Below, in pieces: positions 1-6,505 of a stretch of 9,249 bases of DNA (positions within the stretch are counted from its first letter, which is position 1; the number at the start of each line of letters is the position of its first letter). The notes beneath the pieces are model-generated. The model was not told the origin of the DNA, did not search any database, and saw only the letters and a program-made list of their open reading frames with translations. Made by a program: the position numbers and the translations under genes. Origin of the DNA: an uncultured Alphaproteobacteria bacterium (GTDB lineage Bacteria > Pseudomonadota > Alphaproteobacteria > Rhodobacterales > Rhodobacteraceae); NCBI GenBank assembly GCA_902580265.1, contig CACHJY010000034.1, forward strand, positions 1 through 9,249, read 5' to 3'.

Positions 1-4
1 CAAC

Positions 5-631
5 ATGCAAGCTTGGCAGATATGGCAAAAACATTTTCTGTTGGGAGATAAACATAGAGCAACTTTTAAAGAGGATATGCAAAAAATCTCTGAGTATGTA
101 AATAAAGCTATTGAGTCAAGTCCCGAGAGAAGTTATTATCATTCAGGAAAAGCTTTTTTACTAGGAGTAATGAGAAGAGATTGTGAAGCTGCTCTGCAAG
201 ATATAAGTAAAGCCGAGTCATTGGGATTTCAAACAGATGATTTGCAATTGGCCGCATTTGTGTTTAATGGTTGTGGCAATGTTGAAAAAGCTATTTCATT
301 GAATTACCAATTTTTAGATGTTAGTCCTTCAGACCAAAATTGGGCAATTACAGGACATCAAGCGATACTACTGTATAAAACGGGTAGAACAGAGGAGGTT
401 TTTTCTCTTGTTGGAGATAACATAAATGCTGCCGATATAGATAGTAGAATTTTAGCTGTTTATGCCCTCATGGAACTTGATAAAGGAAATAGAGAAAAAG
501 CTAAATACTTTCTCACTCGCGCATTAGAAAATGACCTGACTGTCAATAGAATGGCGGCTACCTTAGGACGAAATGATTTTGCTGAAAAGTCATTGAAGGC
601 ATTAAAGGAGTTAAACCCTTCTTTTCAATAA
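5..631 (+). CDS. TPR-repeat protein, C-terminal part (5' end outside window)
   Basis: The reading frame is open to the left window edge, so the methionine at position 5 is probably internal and the 208 residues seen are a C-terminal fragment. The fragment is almost wholly helical. It contains degenerate tetratricopeptide units, for example around residues 30-70 (EYVNKAIESSPERSYYHSGK), 76-110 and 150-180 (ALMELDKGNREKAKYFLTRA), and ends with the LKALKELNPSF-type tail common in TPR proteins. No catalytic domain is visible. TPR arrays bind protein partners. In this window a similar array follows a class III cyclase and a TolB-like domain (4551-6383), so this may be the tail of a comparable signalling protein, but that is inference. 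A weak AT-rich terminator follows at 662-687. I am confident it is coding, less so about the family. Confidence 0.75.
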   Translation: MQAWQIWQKHFLLGDKHRATFKEDMQKISEYVNKAIESSPERSYYHSGKAFLLGVMRRDCEAALQDISKAESLGFQTDDLQLAAFVFNGCGNVEKAISLNYQFLDVSPSDQNWAITGHQAILLYKTGRTEEVFSLVGDNINAADIDSRILAVYALMELDKGNREKAKYFLTRALENDLTVNRMAATLGRNDFAEKSLKALKELNPSFQ

Positions 632-661
632 ATTAAAAATAAAATTGCTTTTTCTATCAAT

Positions 662-687
662 AGTTTTTTCAAAAACTTTCTTTTTTT
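662..687 (+). terminator. Possible weak intrinsic terminator after the TPR gene
   Basis: An inverted repeat (AGTTTT at 662-667, AAAACT at 672-677, four-base loop) is followed by a T-rich run to 687, 31 bases after the stop codon. The stem is only six pairs and mostly A-T, so its strength is doubtful. Confidence 0.3.
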
Positions 688-810
688 AATGATGCTTTAT
701 TCATACCCTTTGAAATGGCTTCCTAAAAAAATGAATTAGACGTAAGCAATTTGGTATTAAAATGAGCTTGGTAAATATCTATTGATTTGAACACGAGGTG
801 AAGGCGGTTT

Positions 811-879
811 ATGATTAAAAAACGAACTACTATTCAACAGAAGAATTTTGCCCTGATAAAATTAGCAAATAGTAAATAA
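811..879 (+). CDS. Possible 22-residue basic peptide ORF (doubtful)
   Basis: An ATG at 811 is preceded by AAGG (801-804) with six bases between them, and opens a 22-codon frame ending in TAA at 877-879. The predicted peptide begins MIKKRTTIQQKN and is basic, with no signal peptide or membrane segment. It lies alone in an otherwise non-coding stretch. The ribosome-binding site is its only support; it may be chance or the relic of a longer gene. I do not recognise it. Confidence 0.15.
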   Translation: MIKKRTTIQQKNFALIKLANSK

Positions 880-943
880 TTATAAGAGACTCAATCTAAA
901 CAAAAGTATTTACTGTTCCCCTATATTTGCATGATCTCAATTA

Positions 944-965
944 TTTTGTGGCATTTTTTGTGGCA
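944..965 (+). repeat. Two direct copies of TTTTGTGGCA, 12-base period
   Basis: TTTTGTGGCA occurs at 944-953 and again at 956-965. The second copy overlaps a hairpin (GCATTTT 951-957, AAAATGC 965-971). Direct iterons spaced about one helical turn apart are typical of protein-binding arm sites, for example those of tyrosine recombinases. The binding protein is unknown. Confidence 0.5.
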
Positions 966-1012
966 AAATGCAGCTGTTTTCATATTATTTATTGTAATAT
1001 ATGGAAAATTTT

Positions 1013-1052
1013 GGTGCGGGTGATATACAGTTAAACGCCCTACAAACGCACC
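1013..1052. repeat. Imperfect inverted repeat able to form a hairpin
   Basis: GGTGCG (1013-1018) is complementary to CGCACC (1047-1052). Inside it, GGTG (1019-1022) can pair with CGCC (1036-1039), one pair being G-T, leaving a bulge on the right side. No T-run follows, so it does not look like a terminator. Its role is unknown. Confidence 0.35.
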
Positions 1053-1118
1053 ACTGACAACTGAAATACAGCGATAACAGTAACTTAGGTATCTCCGTGT
1101 TCATGTCAATAGGCACGA

Positions 1119-1142
1119 TTTGTTTCACAGTTTGTTTTACAG
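1119..1142 (+). repeat. Tandem 12-base repeat next to copy A
   Basis: TTTGTTTCACAG (1119-1130) is followed directly by TTTGTTTTACAG (1131-1142), with 11 of 12 bases identical. The pair ends six bases before repeat copy A. The TTTGT..CA pattern loosely resembles the iterons at 944-965. Confidence 0.5.
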
Positions 1143-1148
1143 TTTAAG

Positions 1149-1225
1149 TGACCCCATCCACGCATGGGACAGTGGGGGTGTCCAATTATTATGTTCTTAG
1201 AGTGTGCAGCAGAAAGGGTGTTTTT
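1149..1225 (+). repeat. Dispersed repeat, copy A
   Basis: The 62 bases at 1164-1225 match the reverse complement of copy B (6506-6567) at 54 of 62 positions, including GTGTGCAGCAG and GGGTGTTTTT. The flank 1149-1163 also resembles the start of copies B and F. ACCCC (1151-1155) can pair with GGGGT (1175-1179). The GC-rich core stands out against AT-rich surroundings. The copy lies 81 bases upstream of the first small membrane gene, in the same orientation. Confidence 0.85.
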
Positions 1226-1306
1226 ACACAAAAGCGAATTTTATTCCTTTGACAAATAGTGAAACGCACTTAATTGCTCTGCATACAAATGAAAAAAGGA
1301 TTTCAG

Positions 1307-1555
1307 ATGGAAGAAAATAATGAAGGCTTCAGTATAGCATTCGTAACGATAATATTCGTTGCATTTATATTACCTTCGATTGTACTTTTATCGGTTGGAG
1401 ACACATGGGACCGATTTATCGATAAGTATGGTTCTGCTGTCACAACCGAATGTTGGGAAAATAGTAAGCATGAAAAGGTTTGTCGAAGTGATAGAAAGTG
1501 TAAATTTGGGCGTTTGTTTTGTATAGAAGAAGGTTTCAGATGGCAAGCCGATTAG
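1307..1555 (+). CDS. Small membrane-anchored, cysteine-containing protein (unknown)
   Basis: This is an 82-residue protein I do not recognise. Start: ATG 1307 has AAGGA at 1296-1300 with six bases between, better than the in-frame TTG at 1274 or ATG at 1289, which lack a convincing ribosome-binding site. Residues about 8-31 (FSIAFVTIIFVAFILPSIVL) form one strong hydrophobic helix. The rest is polar and charged, with four cysteines (ECWENSKHEKVCRSDRKCK and a later FC). If the tail is exported, those cysteines could form disulfides, suggesting an anchored periplasmic domain; that is inference. The stop overlaps the next gene by 16 bases, so translational coupling is likely. Repeat copy A lies 81 bases upstream. 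A perfect -35-like TTGACA is at 1249-1254 but no good -10 follows it. Confidence 0.6.
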   Translation: MEENNEGFSIAFVTIIFVAFILPSIVLLSVGDTWDRFIDKYGSAVTTECWENSKHEKVCRSDRKCKFGRLFCIEEGFRWQAD

Positions 1556-1815
1556 TATCTGTTTTGAAAAATATTTTTGGGAAGGCATTTTATTCTAATC
1601 TTTGGATTGCTATTTCCTTTGGATTAGTTTCCCAAGTAATTGGTTATACAAAATACGAAGGATATTTTGATCTTTATTGGATAATTATAAAAGATGGTCA
1701 TCTTTACCTTAATCTATATCCTAGCATTGATGAACTAAGTGCTATCTTATTCATTAGGGTATTTCTAGCAGTTTTTGTCTTTTTAACCGTTAAAGATAAA
1801 TTAAAAGGTAACTAA
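1540..1815 (+). CDS. Small two-helix membrane protein (unknown)
   Basis: This is a 91-residue protein of unknown family. The ATG at 1540 is preceded by AGAAGG (1528-1533) with six bases between, which I prefer to the in-frame TTG at 1519. It overlaps the previous gene by 16 bases in another frame. It begins with a basic amphipathic stretch (MASRLVSVLKNIFGK), then a hydrophobic helix (about residues 20-37, NLWIAISFGLVSQVIGY), a tyrosine-rich loop (DLYWIIIKDGHLYLNLYP), a second helix (about 65-84, AILFIRVFLAVFVFL) and a lysine-rich end. The positive-inside rule suggests both termini face the cytoplasm. It belongs to the 1307-2090 cluster of small envelope proteins. Its start region shares TTTCAGATGG with the upstream gene's start. 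Confidence 0.6.
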   Translation: MASRLVSVLKNIFGKAFYSNLWIAISFGLVSQVIGYTKYEGYFDLYWIIIKDGHLYLNLYPSIDELSAILFIRVFLAVFVFLTVKDKLKGN

Positions 1816-1843
1816 AATTACACAAGAATTCTCAGGAGATGTA

Positions 1844-1936
1844 ATGGAGTACATTAAATACAAGTTAACCGGAGCTTTAATAGTGGCTTTTCTATTGTTA
1901 TCAGCATGTAATGGTGGAGATGGAAGTGGCTACTGA
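1844..1936 (+). CDS. Very small lipoprotein (30 residues)
   Basis: A short frame with an excellent ribosome-binding site: AGGAG at 1834-1838, five bases before ATG 1844. The product has a basic start (MEYIKYK), a hydrophobic stretch (LTGALIVAFLLL) and a lipobox Leu19-Ser20-Ala21-Cys22, so signal peptidase II would leave a lipidated Cys followed by eight small or polar residues (NGGDGSGY). Asn, not Asp, at +2 would favour outer-membrane sorting by the E. coli Lol rule. The size and build resemble entericidins, bacteriocin-release lipoproteins and Rz1-type spanin subunits, but there is no sequence basis to choose among them. The gene starts 28 bases after the previous stop and overlaps the next frame. 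Confidence 0.55.
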   Translation: MEYIKYKLTGALIVAFLLLSACNGGDGSGY

Positions 1937-2090
1937 AAAAGCTGTCGAGATTATAGATATATACACTCACAATGTGGAGAAGAGATTAGATAGGCTAGGA
2001 ACTTACTTAATCTTTATCGTAATACCCTTATTATTAATAATAGCGATGCAACTAGGTGCTTTAATTATCTTCTTGTTTTATTCTAGCTAG
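1920..2090 (+). CDS. Small single-helix membrane protein overlapping the lipoprotein gene
   Basis: This 56-residue product has an amphipathic, charged N-terminal half (EKAVEIIDIYTHNVEKRLDR) followed by a long hydrophobic segment (about residues 28-54) that ends almost at the C-terminus, so it is probably tail-anchored with a cytoplasmic N-terminus. Its ATG lies inside the lipoprotein gene, in another frame, overlapping by 17 bases. The GGAG at 1916-1919 abuts this ATG and is six bases before an in-frame GTG at 1926, so the GTG may be the true start (54 residues). The nested arrangement of a lipoprotein and a membrane protein recalls phage Rz/Rz1 lysis pairs, although there the lipoprotein is nested in the other gene. 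No family is recognised. Confidence 0.5.
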   Translation: MEVATEKAVEIIDIYTHNVEKRLDRLGTYLIFIVIPLLLIIAMQLGALIIFLFYSS

Positions 2091-2109
2091 AGTAAGGCAT
2101 GGAAAATAT

Positions 2110-2155
2110 GGAGTTTACTGGTGGTTTGTTCTTGGAGTACGTAGCAGGTGGGTAT
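2110..2155 (+). repeat. Dispersed repeat, copy C (diverged)
   Basis: The core TGTTCTTGGAGT (2128-2139) and the following GTAGCAGGTGGG match copy B at 24 of 29 bases over 2125-2153. GGAGT near 2110-2114 matches the upstream part of B. It lies 68 bases upstream of the SDR start, in the same orientation, directly after the small-gene cluster. TTGACA (2155-2160) follows at once, but I see no good -10. Confidence 0.6.
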
Positions 2156-2222
2156 TGACAATAACATTTTAAAAGTTCAAAGATGAGACTAAATCTATAT
2201 CATACCATTTTTAAGGAACTTT

Positions 2223-3161
2223 ATGGCTAACAAACTTATTTGCTCAAAAGAGACACTTCAAAAAGATCTCTCTGGAAAAATTTATATTGTAACAGGAACA
2301 ACCTCAGGAATAGGCCTAGCAACTGTAAAACAACTGGCAAGGCAATCAGCTACTGTAATTTGTGCTTCACGAAATGTTGAGCTTGCAATAAAACTTGGTA
2401 TGGAGATAATTGAAGAAACTTCCAATAAAAATATCCACAATTTTATACTTGAATTGGATTCACTTGATTCCGTGAGAGATTTCATCAAAGTTTTTAATAA
2501 AAAATTTTCGCGCCTTGATGGACTCGTAAATAATGCAGCGGTAATGAACACTCCTCACAGAAGAACTAAAGATGGATTTGAATTACAGTTTGGAGTTAAT
2601 TTTTTAGGCCATTTCTTATTAACTGAATTGCTACTACCAAAGTTAAAAAAAGCAAAGGGATCAAGGATTGTGCATACATCTAGTGTTCTTCATGAGAAGG
2701 GCTCAATAGATTTGGGGGATCTAAATTTTGAAAAGAAAAAATATTCTGGTTGGGATGCTTATAATCAGTCAAAATTAGCACAGGTTCTTTACTCAAGATA
2801 TCAAGCAAAGTTATTAAAAAATTCAAATATAACCTCTGTAAGCATTCATCCTGGATGGGTTCAAACTCCTTTGATAAAACACACCTTACCGGTATTTTTT
2901 CAAAATGTTTTACTTAAACCCTTTTTGTCAATGGCTGGCATGACTAATACAACAATTGGGTCGCAAACCACCTTACATTGCCTAGTTGACGATAGTGTAG
3001 AAGATAAAAGTGGCTGTTTTTATAGTCAGGTTGGAATTTATAAAGATAAAGAAAGCAGAAAGGGTGGATGGCCTATGAAAAGTCCAAACAGCCAAGTTTA
3101 TGATGATGTATTGTGCGAAAAACTCTTCAAAGCAGCAAATTCGATGGTAGGACTAAAGTAA
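2223..3161 (+). CDS. Short-chain dehydrogenase/reductase, retinol-dehydrogenase-like
   Basis: A 312-residue NAD(P)-dependent oxidoreductase of the SDR superfamily, closest by pattern to the retinol dehydrogenase, WWOX and protochlorophyllide-reductase-like branch. All key motifs are intact: TGTTSGIG dinucleotide loop (24-31), NNAAV (103-107), Asn126 in FGVNFLGH, catalytic Ser about 153-154 (HTSSV), Tyr180-x3-Lys184 (YNQSK) and HPGWVQT (209-215). Arg50 after the second strand (CASRN) suggests NADP(H) preference. The protein is soluble and the substrate cannot be read from sequence; a lipophilic alcohol or aldehyde would be usual for the family. Start: AAGGA at 2213-2217, five bases before ATG. 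It stands alone, with repeat copy C upstream and marginal copy E after it. Confidence 0.93.
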   Translation: MANKLICSKETLQKDLSGKIYIVTGTTSGIGLATVKQLARQSATVICASRNVELAIKLGMEIIEETSNKNIHNFILELDSLDSVRDFIKVFNKKFSRLDGLVNNAAVMNTPHRRTKDGFELQFGVNFLGHFLLTELLLPKLKKAKGSRIVHTSSVLHEKGSIDLGDLNFEKKKYSGWDAYNQSKLAQVLYSRYQAKLLKNSNITSVSIHPGWVQTPLIKHTLPVFFQNVLLKPFLSMAGMTNTTIGSQTTLHCLVDDSVEDKSGCFYSQVGIYKDKESRKGGWPMKSPNSQVYDDVLCEKLFKAANSMVGLK

Positions 3162-3225
3162 CTATCTATAAAAAGCCAGTTTTGACTTTCAGCTTTCTGT
3201 AGATAAGCTAAAACATTGGAACATT

Positions 3226-3258
3226 TAGTAATATATTCCTGAATGTGCAGAAGATTAC
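3226..3258 (+). repeat. Dispersed repeat, marginal copy E
   Basis: From 3231 the bases match the strong-copy core (ATGTTCTTGGAGTGTGCAG and the following CAGAT) at 19 of 24 positions with one gap, including an exact TGTGCAG, preceded by TAGTA as in copies B and D. The 5' half of the repeat is not detectable. The position, in the gap between two convergent genes, fits the boundary pattern of the other copies, but chance is possible. Confidence 0.3.
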
Positions 3259-3314
3259 GGCTTTAGTTACAAATGTTTTTTTAAAGATAAATTTGTCCTA
3301 GCTATTTAGTGATT

Positions 3315-4403
3315 TTAAAAAACGATACTATCTAGTACTAGTCTCACAAATTTTGCTACCTTATCTTCTTCAATCCACCTGTTAACGATTACTAAATCAT
3401 TTTTGGGGTCTATGTACAAAATTTGTGTACCCACTCCCATAGCCGCAAATGCAGTAGTCGGTGTGTCAGGAAACATCCCAGTTTTTTTATCATTAAGCCA
3501 CCACAGATAACCGTAATTTAAAGCTAACTCGCATGGTTTGGTACTCATTTTGATCCATTTTTTGGGTATAACTACCTTACCATCCCAAAGTCCTTGGTTA
3601 ATCATTAATTGGCCAATACGCGCAAGATCAAGGGTGCTGATCCATAACCCACCACCCCAATGAGCTCCTCCAGAAACCGATTGTAATCGCTTGCCATTAA
3701 CCTGATCCCATGAATTCTCATATCCATGCCATTTCCAGTTATTACTTGCTCCTATAGGAACCATTATGTGCTCTCGTAAGACATCAGGAAGTGAACGTTC
3801 AAACGCCAACATAAGAGCATATGAGAGGACATTAACTCGTACATCATTATATTCCCAAAACGTTCCTGGTGAGTTTAAACTTCTTTTTTTTCCCTTTTCT
3901 AATCTGTTTTTTTGGGGATCATTTAAATTACGATTATGATCAATCCAATCAGGCTTCCCCCAGAGTACTCCCTCCCACTCACTCGTAAGTTGTAACATTT
4001 GAGACCATGTGATTTTTCTATTTTGTTCTGTTTCAAAAATTCTGCTTTGAATTGTATCTAATATGGGCGCATGGAAATCGCTTATAATATTTTCCTTAAA
4101 AGCAATTCCAGCGCATAGGGAAAGAAAACTCTTGCTCATACTAAATGCCATATCAACATATTCAACATCTCCCCAAACTTGAACCATTTCATTTCCTCGT
4201 AATATCGCTCCAGAGTTGCCTTTTCTTTTTTTTACCGGCCCTATAGTTTTGCTTATTGGCCATGGTTCATGAAAATGACCCTCCCTGAGAGCTTTTTCGA
4301 TATCACGATCCATTTTTGACTCGTTTTTTTTTGAAAATTCTATTGCTTTAAATAGCTTTGCTTCATCAAAGCCTAGGCCACTTGCATTACTTTTCTGTTT
4401 CAT
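3315..4403 (-). CDS. Beta-lactamase-fold serine hydrolase
   Basis: A 362-residue protein of the serine beta-lactamase, class C, DD-peptidase and EstB-like esterase superfamily. The nucleophile motif SxxK is SMSK at residues 88-91. The second motif region reads WEYNDVRVNV (Tyr185-Asn186-Asp187), and a glycine-rich block GGAHWGGGLWIS about 245-256 matches the family's 'GGL.ST..D.AR.G' segment. The third motif, near the C-terminus, is GVGTQ (323-327) before ILYIDP, replacing the classical KTG or HxG box. There is no clear signal peptide, so a cytoplasmic esterase or amide hydrolase is as likely as a resistance enzyme, and the substrate is unknown. Start: ATG 4401-4403 has GGAG four bases upstream. 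In-frame TTG (4436) and ATG (4430) have no clear ribosome-binding site. It lies 147 bases downstream of the TPR cyclase on the same strand and may be co-transcribed with it. Confidence 0.85.
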   Translation of the reverse strand: MKQKSNASGLGFDEAKLFKAIEFSKKNESKMDRDIEKALREGHFHEPWPISKTIGPVKKRKGNSGAILRGNEMVQVWGDVEYVDMAFSMSKSFLSLCAGIAFKENIISDFHAPILDTIQSRIFETEQNRKITWSQMLQLTSEWEGVLWGKPDWIDHNRNLNDPQKNRLEKGKKRSLNSPGTFWEYNDVRVNVLSYALMLAFERSLPDVLREHIMVPIGASNNWKWHGYENSWDQVNGKRLQSVSGGAHWGGGLWISTLDLARIGQLMINQGLWDGKVVIPKKWIKMSTKPCELALNYGYLWWLNDKKTGMFPDTPTTAFAAMGVGTQILYIDPKNDLVIVNRWIEEDKVAKFVRLVLDSIVF

Positions 4404-4550
4404 TTTTCTCCACTTGACTGAGCATCTCATTCTCAAATGAGTAAAATTATCTAACTGGTTCCACCAAACCTAATGACTTTCTTAGAATAATAACCCTTGG
4501 AGTCTAAATAAACATGTTTCTTTAACTGATAGTTTGTGTGATCACTTTCT

Positions 4551-6383
4551 CTATTTAAGGCCAGCTTTTCTCATTCCATCCAACAGAGTATCTTTAATTT
4601 GTTGGTTAAGCTCCGGAATAACCTTTTCATAGTCTTCTATAGTTTTGATTTCAGGTCTATTTTCTTGATATTTTTTAAGCCACTCTTTGCTTTCTTCGAT
4701 TTTACCCTCATGAGCCAAAACAACAGCTTTAAATGCATGATATCTACTGTGATCATTTTCTCTCATGCTTCTATCAACAGACTGATTAGCACTCAGCCAA
4801 TCATTCTTTCCTAGATAACAGAATAAAAGCATTGTTTCATAAAATGGCACTGCCTTACGATTACTTTCATTTGCTCTATTCATTAAATCAATTGCATTAT
4901 CATAATCACACTCTTTTAAGTAAAGCATGCCTTTTGCTTGAAGTGATCTCGAATGGTGAGGATTTATTTCAACAGCTTTGCTAACAAATTCTCTATATTT
5001 TGTTTCATCGTTTGAAATTCTAAACAAAAATGCAACATTCAACACAGCATCAGGATTATTAGGATCAAGATTATAACTTTTTTCTGCTACCTCTCTGTAT
5101 CGAGCTTCATTTTTCTCACGATCATGTTGAAGAGAAGATTCTAACCGAAGAAAAGTTAAGCACGAAGCAAGAACATTATACGCATCGGTTAAATTTCTAT
5201 TTAAAGCAATTGATTTCTCTGCATGCTCAATTGCTTCATAAAGGTATTTAATTTTAGTTTCAACATTTTTTGCTTCACTACTTTTGTCATAAGAATTCAA
5301 TGAATGAAGATACTCATCCCAAGCACTAAAAGTTTTCAAGCTCTTATTATTTAGAGTGTTTTGTTCGTTTAATATAATTGCAGGTAAAGCTAAAGCTGAA
5401 ACTTTTTGAGACACCTCATCCTGCACTTCAAATATATCATCTAAAGATCTATCCCAAGTTTGAGACCAAATTTGAACATCTACTAATGCATCTGTAAGCT
5501 TAGCAGATATTCTCACTTTATTTCCACCTTTTCGAATACTACCCTGCACTAGATAATTAGCATTCAAACCATTAGCTATATCTTTAGTTGCTTCTCTAGA
5601 GTTTTTATATTTCATCACTGAATTTAATGAAATAATAGGAAATGTCTTTGATTTTGAAAAATAAGAAATTGTATCTTCTGTTATACCATCAGCAAAAAAT
5701 TCTTGTTCCTGATCAGTACTAAGATTAGCAAATGGCAAAACAGCTATGGTTGGAGGGACACTACCTTCATTTATTTTTGCCGAGGCAGCTGCAGTAACTG
5801 TCTCATCTATATTAGAACGCTTTTCAAGATCAGGGTTACTTAAGTCAAATGCATGAACAACCGAATTTTTTATTTGTTGTTCCCCAAGATCATTAAAAAG
5901 TAGTTCTGTCTTTCTATTTACAAAATCTATTATACTTTTAGATAAACAAACACCACTAGGCTGTGATAATGCTTCCAATCTTGCAGCAACATTAACTCCA
6001 TCACCGTATAGATTTTCACCTTCAACTATAACATCTCCCATGTTAAGACCAATTCTGAAGTGCATTTTTTTTGCGTCATCAGAAACTGAATTATTTCTCT
6101 CTTTTAAAAGTTTTTGAAATTCATTAGCACAAACTACTGCTGAAACAGCACTTTGAAATTCAGCTAAGACAGAATCTCCAGCTGTATTGAAAATTCTTCC
6201 ACCATGTTCAGTAAATAATTTATCTAATATATCCTTACAAGCTCTAAAACTTCTTAAAGTCTCATCTTCGTTTTGCTCCATTGACTTGCTAAAACCTACA
6301 ACATCAGTAACAAAGATAACGGCAATTTTTCTTTCTATAACTTGATTAAAATTATTTTCTAATTTCACTACATTTTCACTCAT
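4551..6383 (-). CDS. Class III nucleotidyl cyclase with TolB-like domain and TPRs
   Basis: A 610-residue soluble signalling enzyme. Residues about 17-185 form a class III cyclase domain: metal-binding Asp27 (FVTDVVGFS) and Asp70 (TAGDSVLAEF), LYGDGVNVAARLE with Asp128, Asn131 and Arg135. The position usually occupied by the purine-reading Lys is Asn66 (RIFNTAGD); as I recall, this is common in TPR-linked alphaproteobacterial cyclases, so the product is probably cAMP but cannot be assured. Residues about 208-330 (TIAVLPFANLS, FADGITEDTISYFSKS, YLVQGSIRK, IWSQTWDRSLDDIFEVQDEV) form the TolB/FlgO-like domain typical of this architecture. Residues about 360-590 hold TPR-like helices (AEKSIALNRNLTDAYN, YNLDPNNPDAVLN). 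No membrane helix is visible. The start has only a weak GTGG upstream. A promoter is proposed at 6407-6435, with repeat B 123 bases upstream. Confidence 0.93.
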   Translation of the reverse strand: MSENVVKLENNFNQVIERKIAVIFVTDVVGFSKSMEQNEDETLRSFRACKDILDKLFTEHGGRIFNTAGDSVLAEFQSAVSAVVCANEFQKLLKERNNSVSDDAKKMHFRIGLNMGDVIVEGENLYGDGVNVAARLEALSQPSGVCLSKSIIDFVNRKTELLFNDLGEQQIKNSVVHAFDLSNPDLEKRSNIDETVTAAASAKINEGSVPPTIAVLPFANLSTDQEQEFFADGITEDTISYFSKSKTFPIISLNSVMKYKNSREATKDIANGLNANYLVQGSIRKGGNKVRISAKLTDALVDVQIWSQTWDRSLDDIFEVQDEVSQKVSALALPAIILNEQNTLNNKSLKTFSAWDEYLHSLNSYDKSSEAKNVETKIKYLYEAIEHAEKSIALNRNLTDAYNVLASCLTFLRLESSLQHDREKNEARYREVAEKSYNLDPNNPDAVLNVAFLFRISNDETKYREFVSKAVEINPHHSRSLQAKGMLYLKECDYDNAIDLMNRANESNRKAVPFYETMLLFCYLGKNDWLSANQSVDRSMRENDHSRYHAFKAVVLAHEGKIEESKEWLKKYQENRPEIKTIEDYEKVIPELNQQIKDTLLDGMRKAGLK

Positions 6384-6406
6384 TCAAAACCACTTTTTTA
6401 TAATTA

Positions 6407-6435
6407 TTAATACAACTAAATAATCCTAATCTCAA
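6407..6435 (-). promoter_or_regulatory. Putative sigma-70-type promoter of the TPR cyclase gene
   Basis: On the minus strand TTGAGA (6430-6435) and TATTAA (6407-6412) are separated by 17 bases, 24 bases before the start codon. The -35 matches consensus at five of six bases and the -10 at four of six. The AT-rich background makes chance matches common. Confidence 0.4.
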
Positions 6436-6441
6436 TTATTT
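6418..6441. repeat. Inverted repeat overlapping the cyclase promoter (operator candidate)
   Basis: AAATAAT (6418-6424) and ATTATTT (6435-6441) are perfect complements ten bases apart, straddling the proposed -35 and spacer. The position is that of an operator, but the arms are pure A/T and the regulator is unknown. Confidence 0.3.
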
Positions 6442-6505
6442 AAAACCAAAATATAATTTAGAAATTAAAAAATGATGCATTTCATAGATAAGTTTAAGGA
6501 ATATC

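Larger units (their letters stand above)
632..1148. other. Non-coding stretch with iterated repeats and hairpins
   Basis: No long open frame is seen on either strand. The stretch holds two pairs of short direct repeats with 12-base periodicity (944-965 and 1119-1142), a seven-pair hairpin (951-971) and a larger imperfect hairpin (1013-1052), and it leads directly into repeat copy A. Iterated short motifs beside a repeat junction resemble the arm side of a tyrosine-recombinase attachment region, but no integrase adjoins it here. The nearest integrase relic is at the far end of the window. Confidence 0.5.

Noticed and set aside
1030..1036. GTTAAAC, a match to the integron attC core GTTRRRY
   Set aside because: No RYYYAAC partner lies at the right distance and no integron integrase is present; a seven-base degenerate match is expected by chance.
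1164..1257. Open frame running through repeat copies (pattern MFLECAA in A and B, LFLEYVA in C, MFLESAA in D)
   Set aside because: Differences between copies A and B fall at first, second and third codon positions (4, 2 and 3) with no coding bias, no ribosome-binding site precedes the ATG, and copy F does not keep the frame clearly. The shared frame follows from shared DNA.
1274..1306. TTG start at 1274 adding 11 residues to the first small gene
   Set aside because: It has no ribosome-binding site, whereas ATG 1307 has AAGGA at ideal spacing.
3269..3296. ACAAAT/ATTTGT inverted repeat as a bidirectional terminator between SDR and hydrolase genes
   Set aside because: Six A/T-rich pairs with a 16-base loop are too weak to call in this composition.
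4471..4520. Another repeat copy (CTTGGAGT, TTCTTAGA words) between the hydrolase and TPR cyclase
   Set aside because: Only isolated eight-base words match and they are in the wrong order; no extended alignment is possible.
4538..4545. GTGATCAC palindrome as a CRP-cAMP site near the cyclase and hydrolase genes
   Set aside because: The CRP consensus needs TGTGA and TCACA separated by six bases; here the halves abut. It also lies at the gene end, not at a promoter.
928..6441. Thirteen-base identity ATCTCAATTATTT at about 934 and 6429
   Set aside because: Several AT-rich exact matches of this length are expected by chance in a 9 kb window.
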